From Bin87 sp965262485 (lineage in GTDB: Bacteria > Chloroflexota > Dehalococcoidia > Lucifugimonadales > UBA3495): a DNA stretch of 64,000 bases. Both the position numbers and the translations under genes were made by a program. Where the stretch lies: positions 2,728,001 through 2,792,000 of the forward strand of contig OZ253540.1 of NCBI GenBank assembly GCA_965262485.1, given 5' to 3'. This document shows positions 1-8,055 of the stretch, piece by piece (position 1 is the stretch's first letter; every line of letters begins with the position of its first letter). Under the pieces are notes generated by a model that was not told the DNA's origin, ran no database searches, and saw only the letters and a list, made by a program, of their open reading frames with translations.

Positions 1-415
1 CCAGGCCGCGTTGCAGAGCAGCGAGTCCCTGGCCCAACGCGCCGCCTGGTACCGCAGCGTGCCGGGCGTAGGGCCGCTCACCGCCGCCACCCTGACCGCC
101 GAGCTGCCGGAACTGGGACAATACGACGGGAAGGCCCTGACCTCCCTGGTGGGACTGGCGCCCTGGTCTCGGGACAGTGGCCGGAAGCGGGGCCAGCGCA
201 CCATCCGGGGCGGTCGCGGCGTAGTGCGCCGGGCCTTGTACATGGCGGCCCTGGCGGCGACACGCGGCCAGGGGAGCTTGCCTGATTTCTACCGTCAGCT
301 GCGTCAACGTGGCAAAACTGGCAAAGTGGCGCTGGTGGCCGTGATGCGCAAGCTGCTGTTGCAACTGAACGCAGTGGCCCGCCGCGGAACCCCCTGGGTG
401 CAACAACACGGATAG
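1..415 (+). CDS. IS110-family transposase, C-terminal part (5' end outside window)
   Basis: The frame is open to the left edge, so the start lies upstream. The visible part is the C-terminal Transposase_20 (helix-hairpin-helix-like) domain of IS110/IS1111 transposases. It begins with SVPGVGPLTAATLTAELPEL, followed by LTSLVGLAPW, then the basic segment SGRKRGQRTIRGGRG and RRALYMAALAATR. These features are typical of the family's C-terminal half, which contributes the catalytic Ser region in DEDD transposases. The N-terminal RuvC-like domain is not visible. The reading frame is intact to a TAG stop. Whether the whole element is functional cannot be judged here. It is followed directly by a gene-free stretch with a palindromic repeat. 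Confidence 0.9.
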   Translation, partial: QAALQSSESLAQRAAWYRSVPGVGPLTAATLTAELPELGQYDGKALTSLVGLAPWSRDSGRKRGQRTIRGGRGVVRRALYMAALAATRGQGSLPDFYRQLRQRGKTGKVALVAVMRKLLLQLNAVARRGTPWVQQHG

Positions 416-750
416 AACACCACGGATAGAACCATCCCACCTCCAAACCCGCAAAAAGGCTTGACACCCAACACAGATACTGCGAGGAGCGTAGCGACGT
501 GGCAATCTCGATGAGGCTGAACACACGTCGACGAACCGCCGTTGCTACGGCGACGAGATTGCCACGCTACGCTCGCAATGACAAGTCTCCACCCCCCACC
601 CATCCTGAACCTGACAAAAGGTTGCACGCGGCCCCCCCGGCCACAGAACCCACCCCCGGCGAGAGTCAACAGCGGCGGTGTGGTAAACTTGGCGGCGACT
701 TTGATAGGGTGCCGGTTCACCATTCCGGCGGCTCCAAAACAGGGCGATAT
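416..750. other. Gene-free stretch with a palindromic repeat and the promoter region of the Fe-S oxidoreductase
   Basis: No convincing gene is present. An open frame entering from about 499 continues into the downstream gene, but its first 84 codons are encoded by the repeat at 479-593 and by low-complexity C-rich sequence, so they are not counted as coding. The rest presumably carries the promoter of the gene starting at 751. Confidence 0.6.
479..593. repeat. Palindromic miniature element, family A copy 1 (TCATTGCGA type)
   Basis: The left arm reads TGCGAGGAGCGTAGCGACG..GGCAATCTCG and the right arm CGAGATTGCCACGCTACGCTCGCAATGACA. They form a long imperfect inverted repeat around a centre resembling ACACACGTCGACGAACCGCC. 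The same core recurs around 3696, 16388, 25142, 34103, 37721 and 39628. This copy lacks the outer GCGTACCC termini seen in the complete copies. Confidence 0.85.
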
Positions 751-2808
751 ATGGTTCCTCCCGACAATTTATTCGGCGTCATTCCGGTTTGGGCCGGAGT
801 GTACCTGCTCACTGCCCTTACCCTGGCGGTGGCCGGTTTTGCCGTTTACCGCCGCGTGTTTCGTCTGGTGTTGCAGGGACTCCCCGTGGCCCGCTTCGAC
901 CGACCTCTCACCCGCATGACGGGCGCCATTGTCATCGTCCTGGGACAGCGCAAAGTGCTGCAGCGCGTGGGCAGCATTGATGCCCGGTCCCGTCGCCTCG
1001 ACCTTGCCGGCATCAGCCACGCCGCCATTTTCTGGGGGTTCCTGTCCTTCAGCCTTTCCTACCTCATATTCATCTTCGGCGGCTCCATCTGGCATCCCTT
1101 GGGCGAAACAATCCTGACCCCGACCGGCGTGCTGGTTTACAGCATCTATCTGGACATCCTGGCCGTGGTCGTGCTGGCAGCCCTGGTCTGGGCCCTGGCT
1201 CGCCGCTGGATTGCCCAACCCCATCGACTCAGCTTCGACCTCACCCGCAAGGGCGAATCCGTCATCATCGTAGCACTCACCGCGGGCTTGATGATTGCGA
1301 CGCTGCTGGTCCATTCCTGCTACGTTGCTTCGGCCGGCTCCGGCCCCGAGGCGGGCGTGTTCATCGGTGGAGCCATCGGCGGGTGGTTCGTCGCACTGGG
1401 AATGACGGAAGCAGTTGCCAGCAACCTGCAGGCCGCCTTCTGGTGGGTCCACCTGATCATCATCCTGGCGTTTTCACTTTATATCCCCTTTTCCAAGCAC
1501 ATACACATGGTGGCCGCTCCGCTCAACGCCTTCTTCCGCAACCTGGAACCCAGCGGGACACTGGCTGCTATCGACCTCGAAAACGCGGAGCGTTTCGGAG
1601 CCTCCCGCGTCCAGGACTTCACCTGGAAAGAGCTGCTCGACGGTTACGCCTGCGCCGTATGCGGACGCTGCACCGACGCCTGCCCGGCCCACATCACCGG
1701 TAAAGCGCTGTCCCCCATGCACATCGTGGAGAACATCAAAGAGCACATGATTGCCATCGGACACCAGGGTCAGCGGGACGCCGAACACGTCGAGCCCATG
1801 CCCCTCATCGACGGCGCCATCCCCGAACAGGCCATCTGGGATTGCGTTTCCTGCGGCGCCTGCATGGAGGAATGCCCCGTGGTGGTGGAGCACGTGCCAA
1901 CCATCATGGACATGCGCCGGAGCCTGGTGCTTGAGGAATCCCGCATCCCCGAAACCGGCATGAACGCCCTGCTCAGCATGGAACAGCGCGGCCATCCCTG
2001 GCGGGGCACCACGTATTCCCGCACCGACTGGGCAGAGGGTCTCAACGTGCCAACCATCGCCGACCATCCCGACGCTGAGGTTCTGTTCTGGGTCGGATGC
2101 ACCGCCGCACTGGAACAGCGCAGCCAGGGCGTCGCCCGCTCGATGGTCAAGGTGCTCAAGTCCGCCGGCGTCGATTTCGCCATCCTGGGCGACGAAGAGA
2201 ACTGCACCGGCGACCCGGCCCGGCGCATGGGCAACGAATATCTCTACCAGGTCATGGCCCAACAGAACGTCGAGGTTCTCAACTCATACAACATCAAAAC
2301 CATCGTCACCATCTGCCCCCACTGCTTCAACACCATGCGCAACGAATACCCTCAGTTTGGCGGCAACTACGAGGTGCTGCACTATAGCCAGTTCGTGGAC
2401 GGCCTGATACGCGAGGGGCGCATCAAGCCCATCAAGGTTATGGATGTGACGGTTGCCTACCATGACTCCTGCTTCCTGGGCCGGCACAACGGCGTTTACG
2501 ACGAACCCCGCAACGTGGCCAAAGCCATCCCGGGCCTGAAACTGGTGGAGATGTCGCCCCGGTGTCGCGAACGCGGGTTCTGCTGTGGCGCTGGCGGCGG
2601 CCACATGTGGATCGAGGAGAGCCAGGGTGACCGCATCAATCACGTCCGCACCGACCACTTCCTGGAAACCGGAGCCGATACGGTGGGGGTTTCCTGCCCG
2701 TTCTGCCTGCAAATGATGACCGAGGGCATCCAGTCCAAAGGTCAATCCGATACCAAAGAAGCCAGGGATGTCCTGGAAATTCTCGCTGACAGTATCGGAG
2801 ACGTCTAA
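751..2808 (+). CDS. Membrane-bound HdrD-like Fe-S oxidoreductase (NarI-like membrane domain plus 2x[4Fe-4S] plus CCG domains)
   Basis: This is a 685-residue protein when started at the ATG at 751; the longer upstream frame is repeat sequence. The N-terminal ~250 residues hold about six hydrophobic segments with the layout of a nitrate-reductase-gamma-like cytochrome b. Then come two [4Fe-4S] motifs, CAVCGRCTDACP and CVSCGACMEECP, and two cysteine-rich CCG domains; in the second, CCGAGGGHMW and VSCPFCLQMM are visible. This is the architecture of Gram-positive FadF/YwjF-type oxidoreductases, which pass electrons from EtfAB to menaquinone. That role is inferred from architecture, since no etf genes are nearby. 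Related heterodisulfide-reductase-like functions are the alternative. It is followed after 22 bp by the hydrolase gene on the same strand. Confidence 0.9.
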   Translation: MVPPDNLFGVIPVWAGVYLLTALTLAVAGFAVYRRVFRLVLQGLPVARFDRPLTRMTGAIVIVLGQRKVLQRVGSIDARSRRLDLAGISHAAIFWGFLSFSLSYLIFIFGGSIWHPLGETILTPTGVLVYSIYLDILAVVVLAALVWALARRWIAQPHRLSFDLTRKGESVIIVALTAGLMIATLLVHSCYVASAGSGPEAGVFIGGAIGGWFVALGMTEAVASNLQAAFWWVHLIIILAFSLYIPFSKHIHMVAAPLNAFFRNLEPSGTLAAIDLENAERFGASRVQDFTWKELLDGYACAVCGRCTDACPAHITGKALSPMHIVENIKEHMIAIGHQGQRDAEHVEPMPLIDGAIPEQAIWDCVSCGACMEECPVVVEHVPTIMDMRRSLVLEESRIPETGMNALLSMEQRGHPWRGTTYSRTDWAEGLNVPTIADHPDAEVLFWVGCTAALEQRSQGVARSMVKVLKSAGVDFAILGDEENCTGDPARRMGNEYLYQVMAQQNVEVLNSYNIKTIVTICPHCFNTMRNEYPQFGGNYEVLHYSQFVDGLIREGRIKPIKVMDVTVAYHDSCFLGRHNGVYDEPRNVAKAIPGLKLVEMSPRCRERGFCCGAGGGHMWIEESQGDRINHVRTDHFLETGADTVGVSCPFCLQMMTEGIQSKGQSDTKEARDVLEILADSIGDV

Positions 2809-2830
2809 CCCGACGTTGTAACGTGACGCC

Positions 2831-3682
2831 ATGCTGGATTCGTTACTGCCAACCGTAATGTTGAATTACCTGGAACAGCGTCTGCTGTTTCGGCCCAGAC
2901 CGCTGAGTGGCGCTACTCCGAAAGACCTGGGCCTGGATTTTGAATCGACGATAACGAACACTGCCGATGGCCGATCTTTGGTCTGCTGGTACATCCCGGG
3001 GCATTCGCAAACCGACCTCACCTGGCTCTGGTTCGGCGGTGTCGGCGCCAACCTCAGCCTGCGCGTCGGCGAGTTCGCCTCCGTGCGGCATCACACCGGC
3101 GGCAACATCCTCGCCTTCGATTACGGCGGTTTTGGCCTCAGCGACGGCCGGTCGTCAGTCCGCAATACGGCCTTTGATGCCAGGGCAGTCCTGACCCATC
3201 TTCGCCGGCGCTATGGCGTCCCATCCGAGTCGACGCATTATTTCGGCGTCTCTATGGGCGCTGCCGTGGCGACACGTCTGGCCGCCGAAGGTTTCCACCC
3301 CCGGGGGCTGGCTCTGGTGGCTCCGTTCGCTTCGCTGCGTGAAATGGCAAAGTTATCCTACCCGATGGTTACGTTGAACGGATTGGTAGTCGGCGACCGA
3401 TTCAATACGGTGGCTCACATCCGCGAAATCGGCTGCCCGCTGCTGGTCGTTCACGGCGCCGACGATGAACTCGTGCCGGCGTGGCAGGGACGCAAGTTGT
3501 ACGATGCAGCCGGCCAACCCAAGCAGTACCTCGAACTGGAAGGGAAGGGCCACCTGGACATCGGCGATTCCCCCGAATTTTGGGGAACCCTCACCGATTG
3601 GCTCCAAACCACCGACACGCCAACCCCCGCTCATCCTGCCTCCCTCTCCCACAAGGGGAGAGGGAGAATCGAAAGGCCCTGA
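2831..3682 (+). CDS. Alpha/beta hydrolase
   Basis: This 283-residue protein has the BEM46/serine-aminopeptidase-like alpha/beta hydrolase layout. The oxyanion region is WFGGVGANLSLRV, the nucleophile elbow is GVSMGAA (Ser141), the acid is in the GADDELVP segment (Asp211/212), and the catalytic His is His241 in GKGHLDIG. The N-terminus carries a short hydrophobic stretch followed by EQRLLFRPRPL, as in membrane-associated members of this family. Substrate unknown. It probably forms a transcription unit with the upstream oxidoreductase. The last ~18 residues (from about HPASLSHKGRG) are encoded by C-rich repeat sequence, so the original C-terminus may have been replaced by repeat insertion. Confidence 0.88.
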   Translation: MLDSLLPTVMLNYLEQRLLFRPRPLSGATPKDLGLDFESTITNTADGRSLVCWYIPGHSQTDLTWLWFGGVGANLSLRVGEFASVRHHTGGNILAFDYGGFGLSDGRSSVRNTAFDARAVLTHLRRRYGVPSESTHYFGVSMGAAVATRLAAEGFHPRGLALVAPFASLREMAKLSYPMVTLNGLVVGDRFNTVAHIREIGCPLLVVHGADDELVPAWQGRKLYDAAGQPKQYLELEGKGHLDIGDSPEFWGTLTDWLQTTDTPTPAHPASLSHKGRGRIERP

Positions 3683-3695
3683 CGCCTCCCCCACC

Positions 3696-3817
3696 TGTCA
3701 TTGCGAGGAGCGCAGCGACGTGGCAATCTCGTTGAGGTTGAACACACGTGGGGGAACTACCATTGCTACGCCGACGAGATTGCCAACCCCCGCATCGAGT
3801 ACGGGGTCGCAATGACA
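3696..3817. repeat. Palindromic miniature element, family A copy 2
   Basis: Starts TGTCATTGCGAGGAGCGCAG and ends GGTCGCAATGACA. The middle contains GGCAATCTCGTTGAGG and CGACGAGATTGCCAAC. It is followed by a second repeat type, CCCCTCTCCCTCGATGGGGG..GGGTGAGGGTGAACCCC, to about 3945. Confidence 0.85.
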
Positions 3818-3945
3818 AGCCTCCACCCCCGCTCATCCCGGCCCCCTCTCCCTCGATGGGGGAGGGTAGGAGCCTGCCCCGTACTTGATACGGGGGTGAG
3901 GGTGAACCCCCCCGCTCATCCTGAGCCTGTCGAAGGACACCCGTC
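3818..3945. repeat. C/G-rich repeat of the 'CTCTCCC...GGGTGAGGGTGAACCCC' type
   Basis: Contains CCCCCTCTCCCTCGATGGGG, CCCCGTACTTGATACGGGGG and TCATCCTGAGCCTGTCGAAG. Similar modules occur near 3640-3665, 4800-4905, 16515-16560, 38575-38620 and 44205-44265, and near the end of the 37.2-kb gene. They are often juxtaposed with family A elements. Confidence 0.7.
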
Positions 3946-4011
3946 GTTGCATACTGCGGCGTATTCGCATATCATCGGCTGAAACAAAATCATTGGCAAT
4001 CTATGCCAAGC

Positions 4012-4016
4012 AGGAG
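4012..4016 (+). promoter_or_regulatory. Ribosome binding site of the SelW-like gene
   Basis: AGGAG lies seven bases before the ATG at 4024. It fixes the start upstream of the in-frame TGA and so supports one continuous gene rather than a short ORF starting at 4108. Confidence 0.7.
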
Positions 4017-4023
4017 TTACCCA

Positions 4024-4293
4024 ATGGCACAGCGACCTGATGTGAAACGCCTGGAAGTCGAGATAGTCTATTGTTGGGATTGAGGGCACGCAGGACGCGC
4101 GGCCTGGATGGCCAGCGAAGCCCTTACTCGCACCGGCGACAATATCTCCACGTTCAAACTTACACCCGGTGAACACGGCAAGTTTGACATCATCATCGAC
4201 GGCGATCTGATCGGCGAACACAAGCATACTCCCGACGCCCATCTTTTCCCCGACCTGCAGGACCTGATGCACGCTATTCACGATCGAATCTGA
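4024..4293 (+). CDS. SelW-like (Rdx family) selenoprotein; in-frame TGA at 4081 read as selenocysteine
   Basis: Reading from the ATG at 4024 gives an 89-residue protein with one internal TGA at codon 20 (4081-4083). Around it the sequence is VEIVYCWD-U-GHAGRAAW. This is the CxxU redox motif (Cys17, Sec20) at the end of the first beta strand, exactly where SelW/SelT/SelH-type Rdx proteins carry CxxU or CxxC. Downstream, FKLTPGEHGKFDIIIDGDLI and the C-terminal helix FPDLQDLMHAIHD match the rest of the thioredoxin-like Rdx fold. The total length equals that of SelW. A hairpin follows the TGA (see 4098-4117) and a terminator follows the stop. A gene finder would call only the part from 4108. The alternative is a nonsense mutation, which the conserved flanks and hairpin make less likely. 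No sel genes are in the window. Confidence 0.85.
4098..4117 (+). promoter_or_regulatory. Candidate bacterial SECIS hairpin of the SelW-like gene
   Basis: CGCGGCC (4098-4104) pairs with GGCC-A-GCG (4110-4117): seven base pairs with one bulged A. The apical loop is UGGAU (4105-4109), with G in its second position, and lies 22-26 nt after the TGA. Known bacterial SECIS elements place a small G-containing loop roughly 16-37 nt after the UGA, often with a bulge in the stem. Confidence 0.65.
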
Positions 4294-4336
4294 TCAACCT
4301 GGCATTCCGCCAGCCGATTCATGCGCCCCTGGTATC

Positions 4337-4360
4337 CAAACGCCCGGGGCGTTTGCTTTT
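4337..4360 (+). terminator. Rho-independent terminator after the SelW-like gene
   Basis: CAAACGCC (4337-4344) and GGCGTTTG (4348-4355) form a perfect 8-bp stem with a 3-nt loop, followed by CTTTT. It sits 44 bp after the stop of the SelW-like gene and just before the end of the convergent DUF503 gene. Confidence 0.75.
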
Positions 4361-4377
4361 CCCGGCGCCATCCATCA

Positions 4378-4677
4378 TCAAACCCCGCTGATAATCTCGG
4401 TGCCGTAGTCCAGCAGTTCCAGGTCCGGTCGGGTGTTGGCGATATATTCCACCACGTTGGCCAGGATGGAATCGGCGTGTCCGCTATCGTTGCTGACGCA
4501 GGACACCAACAGCGTCAGCCGTTGCCAGGCGTTGCCGTCCTCCTCCGAGTCCTCGGCCACCGCCACGTTGAAGCGGCCCCGTATCCGATCGGTAAGGCTG
4601 CGGGCCACCTGTCGGCGGGATTTCAGGCTTTGGCTGTCGTGCAGGCGCAGTGCAATACGCACCAGTCCAACGTGCAT
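4378..4677 (-). CDS. DUF503 (YlxP-like) protein
   Basis: This 99-residue protein begins MHVGLVRIALRLHDSQSLKS. That is the hallmark N-terminus of the DUF503/YlxP family (a short beta strand, then the 'SLKxKR' segment), followed by GRFNVAVAEDSEEDGNAWQRL. YlxP genes often sit near nusA/infB/rbfA; here the gene is alone between repeats. The function of the family is unresolved, although association with ribosome maturation genes is known. The length is normal for the family. GGAGG-like sequence (CTGGAGGC) lies just before the ATG. Confidence 0.88.
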   Translation of the reverse strand: MHVGLVRIALRLHDSQSLKSRRQVARSLTDRIRGRFNVAVAEDSEEDGNAWQRLTLLVSCVSNDSGHADSILANVVEYIANTRPDLELLDYGTEIISGV

Positions 4678-5081
4678 GGTATGCCTCCAGGTTTGTGGGC
4701 GCGCTCATGTCCGTGCGTTACCCACATCGTCCACCCGCTCTAATCTATCATTGCGACCCCGTACTTGATACAGGAGTGGCAGAACGCATGGGGACGGGTG
4801 TTCCGCCCTCACCCCCAACCCCTCTCCCGGAGGGCGAGGGGAGAAGATGCTCCGGGGGCCGATAGCCCCTCTCCCTTGGGAGAGGGGTTGGGGTGAGGGG
4901 CGCTCCTCGCAATGACAAAGTGGGTACGCGTGAGAGCATGGTGGCTATTGACGCCAGCAAGTCCGGGGGATAGATTATAGCCGGCAGGGGTAATGGCATA
5001 ACCTTGTGATTCATACAGGTTGCGGTCTTTATATCGACAGGCCGCACGTCTTCGCTTACGGTTCAGGGCTTGCTTATTGTC
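4678..5081. other. Gene-free stretch with a repeat element and the rex promoter region
   Basis: No gene is seen. 4705-4934 is occupied by a family A element carrying an inserted C/G-rich module. Between 4935 and 5081 lies the upstream region of rex. It contains TTGTGATTCATACAGG (about 5004), which matches only one half of the TTGTGA..TCACAA Rex operator consensus, so autoregulation is possible but weakly supported. Confidence 0.5.
4705..4934. repeat. Miniature element, family A copy 3, with nested C/G-rich palindrome
   Basis: The left end resembles TGCGTTACCCAC and the right end is CAATGACAAAGTGGGTACGCGTGAG, which matches the complete termini of the copy at 25142. The interior holds CTCACCCCCAACCCCTCTCC and its complement AGAGGGGTTGGGGTGAGGGG, a long palindrome around 4807-4900. 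Confidence 0.75.
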
Positions 5082-5807
5082 ATGGTGTCCAACCCAAGTG
5101 ATACTCCCAGGGGGATCGATCCTGCGATTGAACCGGTCGAAGTGCCGGAGGTCGTCATTTCCCGCCTCCCCCAATACGTTCGCATCCTCTCGCAACTGCT
5201 GGACGACGGCGAGGAAGTAACCAATTCACAACAGCTCGGCGCCATGCTTCAAATAACCTCCGCCCAGATCCGGAAAGACCTTTCCTATTTCGGGCGGTTT
5301 GGCAAGCAGGGCCGCGGCTACCGCGTACGCCATCTGCTAACCGAGTTGAAGCAGATTCTGGGGTTGGACTCCGAATGGAATGTCGCCGTCGTAGGCGTTG
5401 GCCGATTGGGAAACGCCATCCTCAACTACCCGGGGTTCAATCCCGACGGGTTTCACCTGGTGGCCGCATTCGATAACAACCCCAGGCATCTTGGCGAGGA
5501 AGTGGGCGGCGTCTCCGTGGAGTCCATGAGCGCAATGGCCGAAACGGTGGCCAGTCGCAATATCACCATCGCCATTGTCGCCGTACCCAGCGTTCATACC
5601 CAGTCGGTTATCGACCAGTTGGTTGAGTGCGGCGTGCGCGCTATCCTCAACTACGCGCCCATCACCGCCCAGGTCCCGGCCGGCGTGTGGGTACGCAACA
5701 TCGATCCGGTGCTGGCCCTCCAGTCCATGACCTACTATCTGACCGAATCCGCCCCCGCGGTAAACGGCACCGACCCTTCCGGTCAGGTTCCCTCGCAGCG
5801 CACCTGA
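5082..5807 (+). CDS. rex: Redox-sensing transcriptional repressor Rex
   Basis: This protein of about 241 residues (ATG at 5082; TTG at 5070 and GTG at 5085 are alternatives) senses the NADH/NAD+ ratio. The N-terminal winged helix includes ISRLPQYVRILSQL, TNSQQLGAMLQITSAQIRKD and LSYFGRFGKQGRGY, the Rex DNA-binding signature. The Rossmann domain has VAVVGVGRLGNAIL, the GxGxxG NAD site, then AAFDNNPRHLGEEVGGV and a C-terminal domain-swap helix at LALQSMTYYLTE. In many bacteria Rex represses fermentation and respiratory genes when NADH is low. The ATP synthase operon converges on it from the right, but direct control is not shown by an operator here. Confidence 0.95.
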   Translation: MVSNPSDTPRGIDPAIEPVEVPEVVISRLPQYVRILSQLLDDGEEVTNSQQLGAMLQITSAQIRKDLSYFGRFGKQGRGYRVRHLLTELKQILGLDSEWNVAVVGVGRLGNAILNYPGFNPDGFHLVAAFDNNPRHLGEEVGGVSVESMSAMAETVASRNITIAIVAVPSVHTQSVIDQLVECGVRAILNYAPITAQVPAGVWVRNIDPVLALQSMTYYLTESAPAVNGTDPSGQVPSQRT

Positions 5808-5854
5808 CGCGCGACTAAACCCGCGTCGTTCAGCCCCCGGCGCTGGCGCCCCGA

Positions 5855-6307
5855 CTAGCCGCCCCCGGAATCCAGCCCACGTTGCGCCATGGACCGATGC
5901 GGGTTGGTTCGCCGCCGCCGCGACACGTTCAGCCGCACCTGCGCCCGGCGCAACGAAGCCACCGCGAGCTCCAGCTCCGCGTCCGATTCACGATTGGCGA
6001 TGCGTTCCTGTGCCTGGGCGATGGCTTCCTGCGCCCTCGCTTCGTCGATTTCGTCCACGTCTTCAGCGGCGTCAGCCAGGATGGTTACCCGGTTGCCCAG
6101 CACTTCCATATAACCGCCGGTTAGCGCCAGGTACGATTCCTGGCCATCGGCCCGCACCATCAACTCGCCGGGTTGCAGCGACGTCATCAGGGGGGCATGG
6201 CGCGGCAGGATGCCCAGCTGGCCGGCAACTCCCGGCGCTACCAGCGCATCGACTTCACCCGAGAACAACTCGCGTTCTGCGGTGATGATTTGCAGTTGCA
6301 TGGGCAT
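5855..6307 (-). CDS. atpC: F1Fo ATP synthase epsilon subunit
   Basis: About 150 residues from the ATG at 6307 (second ATG at 6301), preceded by GGAG. The N-terminal beta sandwich is visible: LQIITAERELFSGEVDALVA, then GQLGILPRHAPLMTSLQPGE. The C-terminal two-helix part follows (DEARAQEAIAQAQERI, SLRRAQVRLNVSRRRR). It couples F1 rotation and inhibits ATP hydrolysis. It is the last gene of the atp operon and is unusually far (242 bp) from atpD. The gap holds a miniature element and a duplicated copy of this gene's start region (see 6281-6533). A longer upstream reading from 6370 enters the element and is rejected. Confidence 0.93.
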   Translation of the reverse strand: MPMQLQIITAERELFSGEVDALVAPGVAGQLGILPRHAPLMTSLQPGELMVRADGQESYLALTGGYMEVLGNRVTILADAAEDVDEIDEARAQEAIAQAQERIANRESDAELELAVASLRRAQVRLNVSRRRRTNPHRSMAQRGLDSGGG

Positions 6308-6533
6308 GGGGCGAACTCCTGCGCGTAGAGTGTGTTGACAAATGCCGTCATTCCCGCGAAAGAACGTCACCCCGTACTTGATACGGGGCGGGAATCCAGT
6401 AGCAGCAGTCGTTAATCACGGTTCAGATTCTTTCGTCAGACCCTTTCTGGACTCCTGCTTTCGCAGGAGTGACGGGTTGAGGTGATGATTTGCAGTTGCA
6501 TGGGCATGGGCATGGGCATGGGGAGAACTCCTG
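6281..6533. repeat. Miniature element C copy 1 flanked by a direct duplication of the atpC start region
   Basis: The 30 bases starting GGTGATGATTTGCAGTTGCA at 6281 recur at 6481, exactly 200 bp away, and the similarity continues into GAACTCCTGCGCG on both sides. Between the two copies lies an element starting TGTTGACAAATGCCGTCATT (6333) and containing CTCCTGCTTTCGCAGGAGTG (about 6450). It is related to the element at 42662-42800. The upstream copy of the atpC start has four ATGs in a row (6519, 6513, 6507, 6501) and opens a 27-codon decoy ORF ending at 6436. Confidence 0.8.
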
Positions 6534-6549
6534 CGCGCTAGGCGGCGGC

Positions 6550-7932
6550 CTACATCTGTTCTGCCTTCTCCACCGCTTCTTCTATCGTCCCCACCATGTA
6601 GAAGGCCTGTTCGGGGAGGTCGTCGTGCTGGCCGTCCAGGATTTCAGCGAACCCACGGACGGTATCGCGCAACGCCACGTATTTGCCCGGCTGGTTGGTG
6701 AACGTTTCAGCGACGAAGAAGGGTTGAGTCAGGAAGCGCTGGATCTTGCGGGCCCGGAAAACGGCCTGGCGGTCCTCTTCCGACAGCTCTTCAATGCCCA
6801 GAATCGCGATGATGTCCTGCAGGTCGCGATAGCGCTGCAATACCTGCTGCACACCCCGGGCGACCCGGTAGTGTTCCTCCCCAACGATGCGGGGTTCCAG
6901 GATCCGGGCAAACGATGCCAGCGGGTCCACCGCCGGATACAGCGCCTGCGCCGCCAGCGCCCGTTCCAGCGACACCACGGCGTCCAGGTGGCCAAACGTG
7001 GTCACGATGCCAGGGTCGGTGTAGTCGTCGGCCGGTACGTAGATGGCCTGGAATGACGTGATGGAACCGCTCTTGGTCGAGGTGATCCGCTCCTGCAGGG
7101 CGCCCATCTCGGTGCTGAGCGTGGGCTGGTATCCCACTGCGGACGGCATCCGTCCCAACAGCGCCGATACTTCCATGCCGGCCAGGATGTAGCGGTAAAT
7201 GTTGTCGATGAACAGCAGCACGTCCTGGTTCTCTTCTTCCCGGAAGTATTCCGCCATGGTCAGGCCGGTTAGGCCGATGCGGGCGCGCACCCCGGGGGTT
7301 TCGTTCATTTGACCGAACACCAGCACCGTGCTGCCCAACACGCCGGAGGCCTGCATTTCGTGCCACAGGTCGTTGCCCTCGCGGGAGCGTTCTCCCACCC
7401 CGGCGAACACCGACACGCCACTGTGCACCGCGCCGATGTTGCGGATAAGTTCCTGAATGATTACCGTTTTCCCAACGCCGGCGCCGCCGTAGGCTCCCAC
7501 CTTGCCCCCCTTGGGGAACGGCGTAATGAGGTCGAACACCTTGATGCCGGTCTCGAGAATATCCACCGTGGAGCTCTGGTCGTCAAAGGCCGGCGGGTCT
7601 CGGTGAATCGGCCAGCGTTGCCCCGCTTCCACCGCGCCCAGGTTGTCCAGAGGCGTGCCCGTAACGTCAAACAGTCGTCCCAGAGTTTCGGGGCCCACCG
7701 GAACCAAAACCTGTGACCCGGTGTCGGTAACTTCGCTGCCCCGGGCCAGGCCGTCGGTTGAACCCAACGCCAGGCATCGGGCCCAGTGGTTGCCGATGTG
7801 TTGCTGTACTTCCAGCACCAGCCGTTCGCCGGAGTTATCAACTTCCAGCGCGTCGAACAGATTCGGCATTTGGTCGGCGGGAAACTCCACGTCCACCACC
7901 GTGCCGATAACTTGGGCAATTTTACCGGGCAT
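6550..7932 (-). CDS. atpD: F1Fo ATP synthase beta subunit
   Basis: 460 residues, slightly shorter than many homologs but complete. The Walker A motif is GGAGVGKTVII, the Walker B region is VLLFIDNIYRY, and the catalytic Glu follows GVGERSREGNDL. The C-terminal helical domain includes the variant DELSEED loop as ELSEEDRQAVFRARKIQRFL. It forms the catalytic alpha3beta3 head with atpA. The start at 7932 is supported by AGGACCTAC upstream and by the N-terminus MPGKIAQVIGTVVDVEF, typical for the family. It is the eighth of the nine co-directional genes. Confidence 0.97.
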   Translation of the reverse strand: MPGKIAQVIGTVVDVEFPADQMPNLFDALEVDNSGERLVLEVQQHIGNHWARCLALGSTDGLARGSEVTDTGSQVLVPVGPETLGRLFDVTGTPLDNLGAVEAGQRWPIHRDPPAFDDQSSTVDILETGIKVFDLITPFPKGGKVGAYGGAGVGKTVIIQELIRNIGAVHSGVSVFAGVGERSREGNDLWHEMQASGVLGSTVLVFGQMNETPGVRARIGLTGLTMAEYFREEENQDVLLFIDNIYRYILAGMEVSALLGRMPSAVGYQPTLSTEMGALQERITSTKSGSITSFQAIYVPADDYTDPGIVTTFGHLDAVVSLERALAAQALYPAVDPLASFARILEPRIVGEEHYRVARGVQQVLQRYRDLQDIIAILGIEELSEEDRQAVFRARKIQRFLTQPFFVAETFTNQPGKYVALRDTVRGFAEILDGQHDDLPEQAFYMVGTIEEAVEKAEQM

Positions 7933-8055
7933 CTTGTAGGTCCTCCGGATCCGTTTGCGGGAGATTCTTCAGGCGTAGTTTCAGTTGGTTAGTGGGACAG
8001 CGGTTTGCCGGATGTATCTCGGCCAGCCGGCTGGCCGGCCTTGCTGCGGCGCGCT

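Noticed and set aside
499..750. 84-codon N-terminal extension of the Fe-S oxidoreductase
   Set aside because: It is repeat and low-complexity DNA; the ATG at 751 begins the family-like protein.
5004..5019. Rex operator upstream of rex
   Set aside because: Only one half-site (TTGTGA) matches; the other half is missing.
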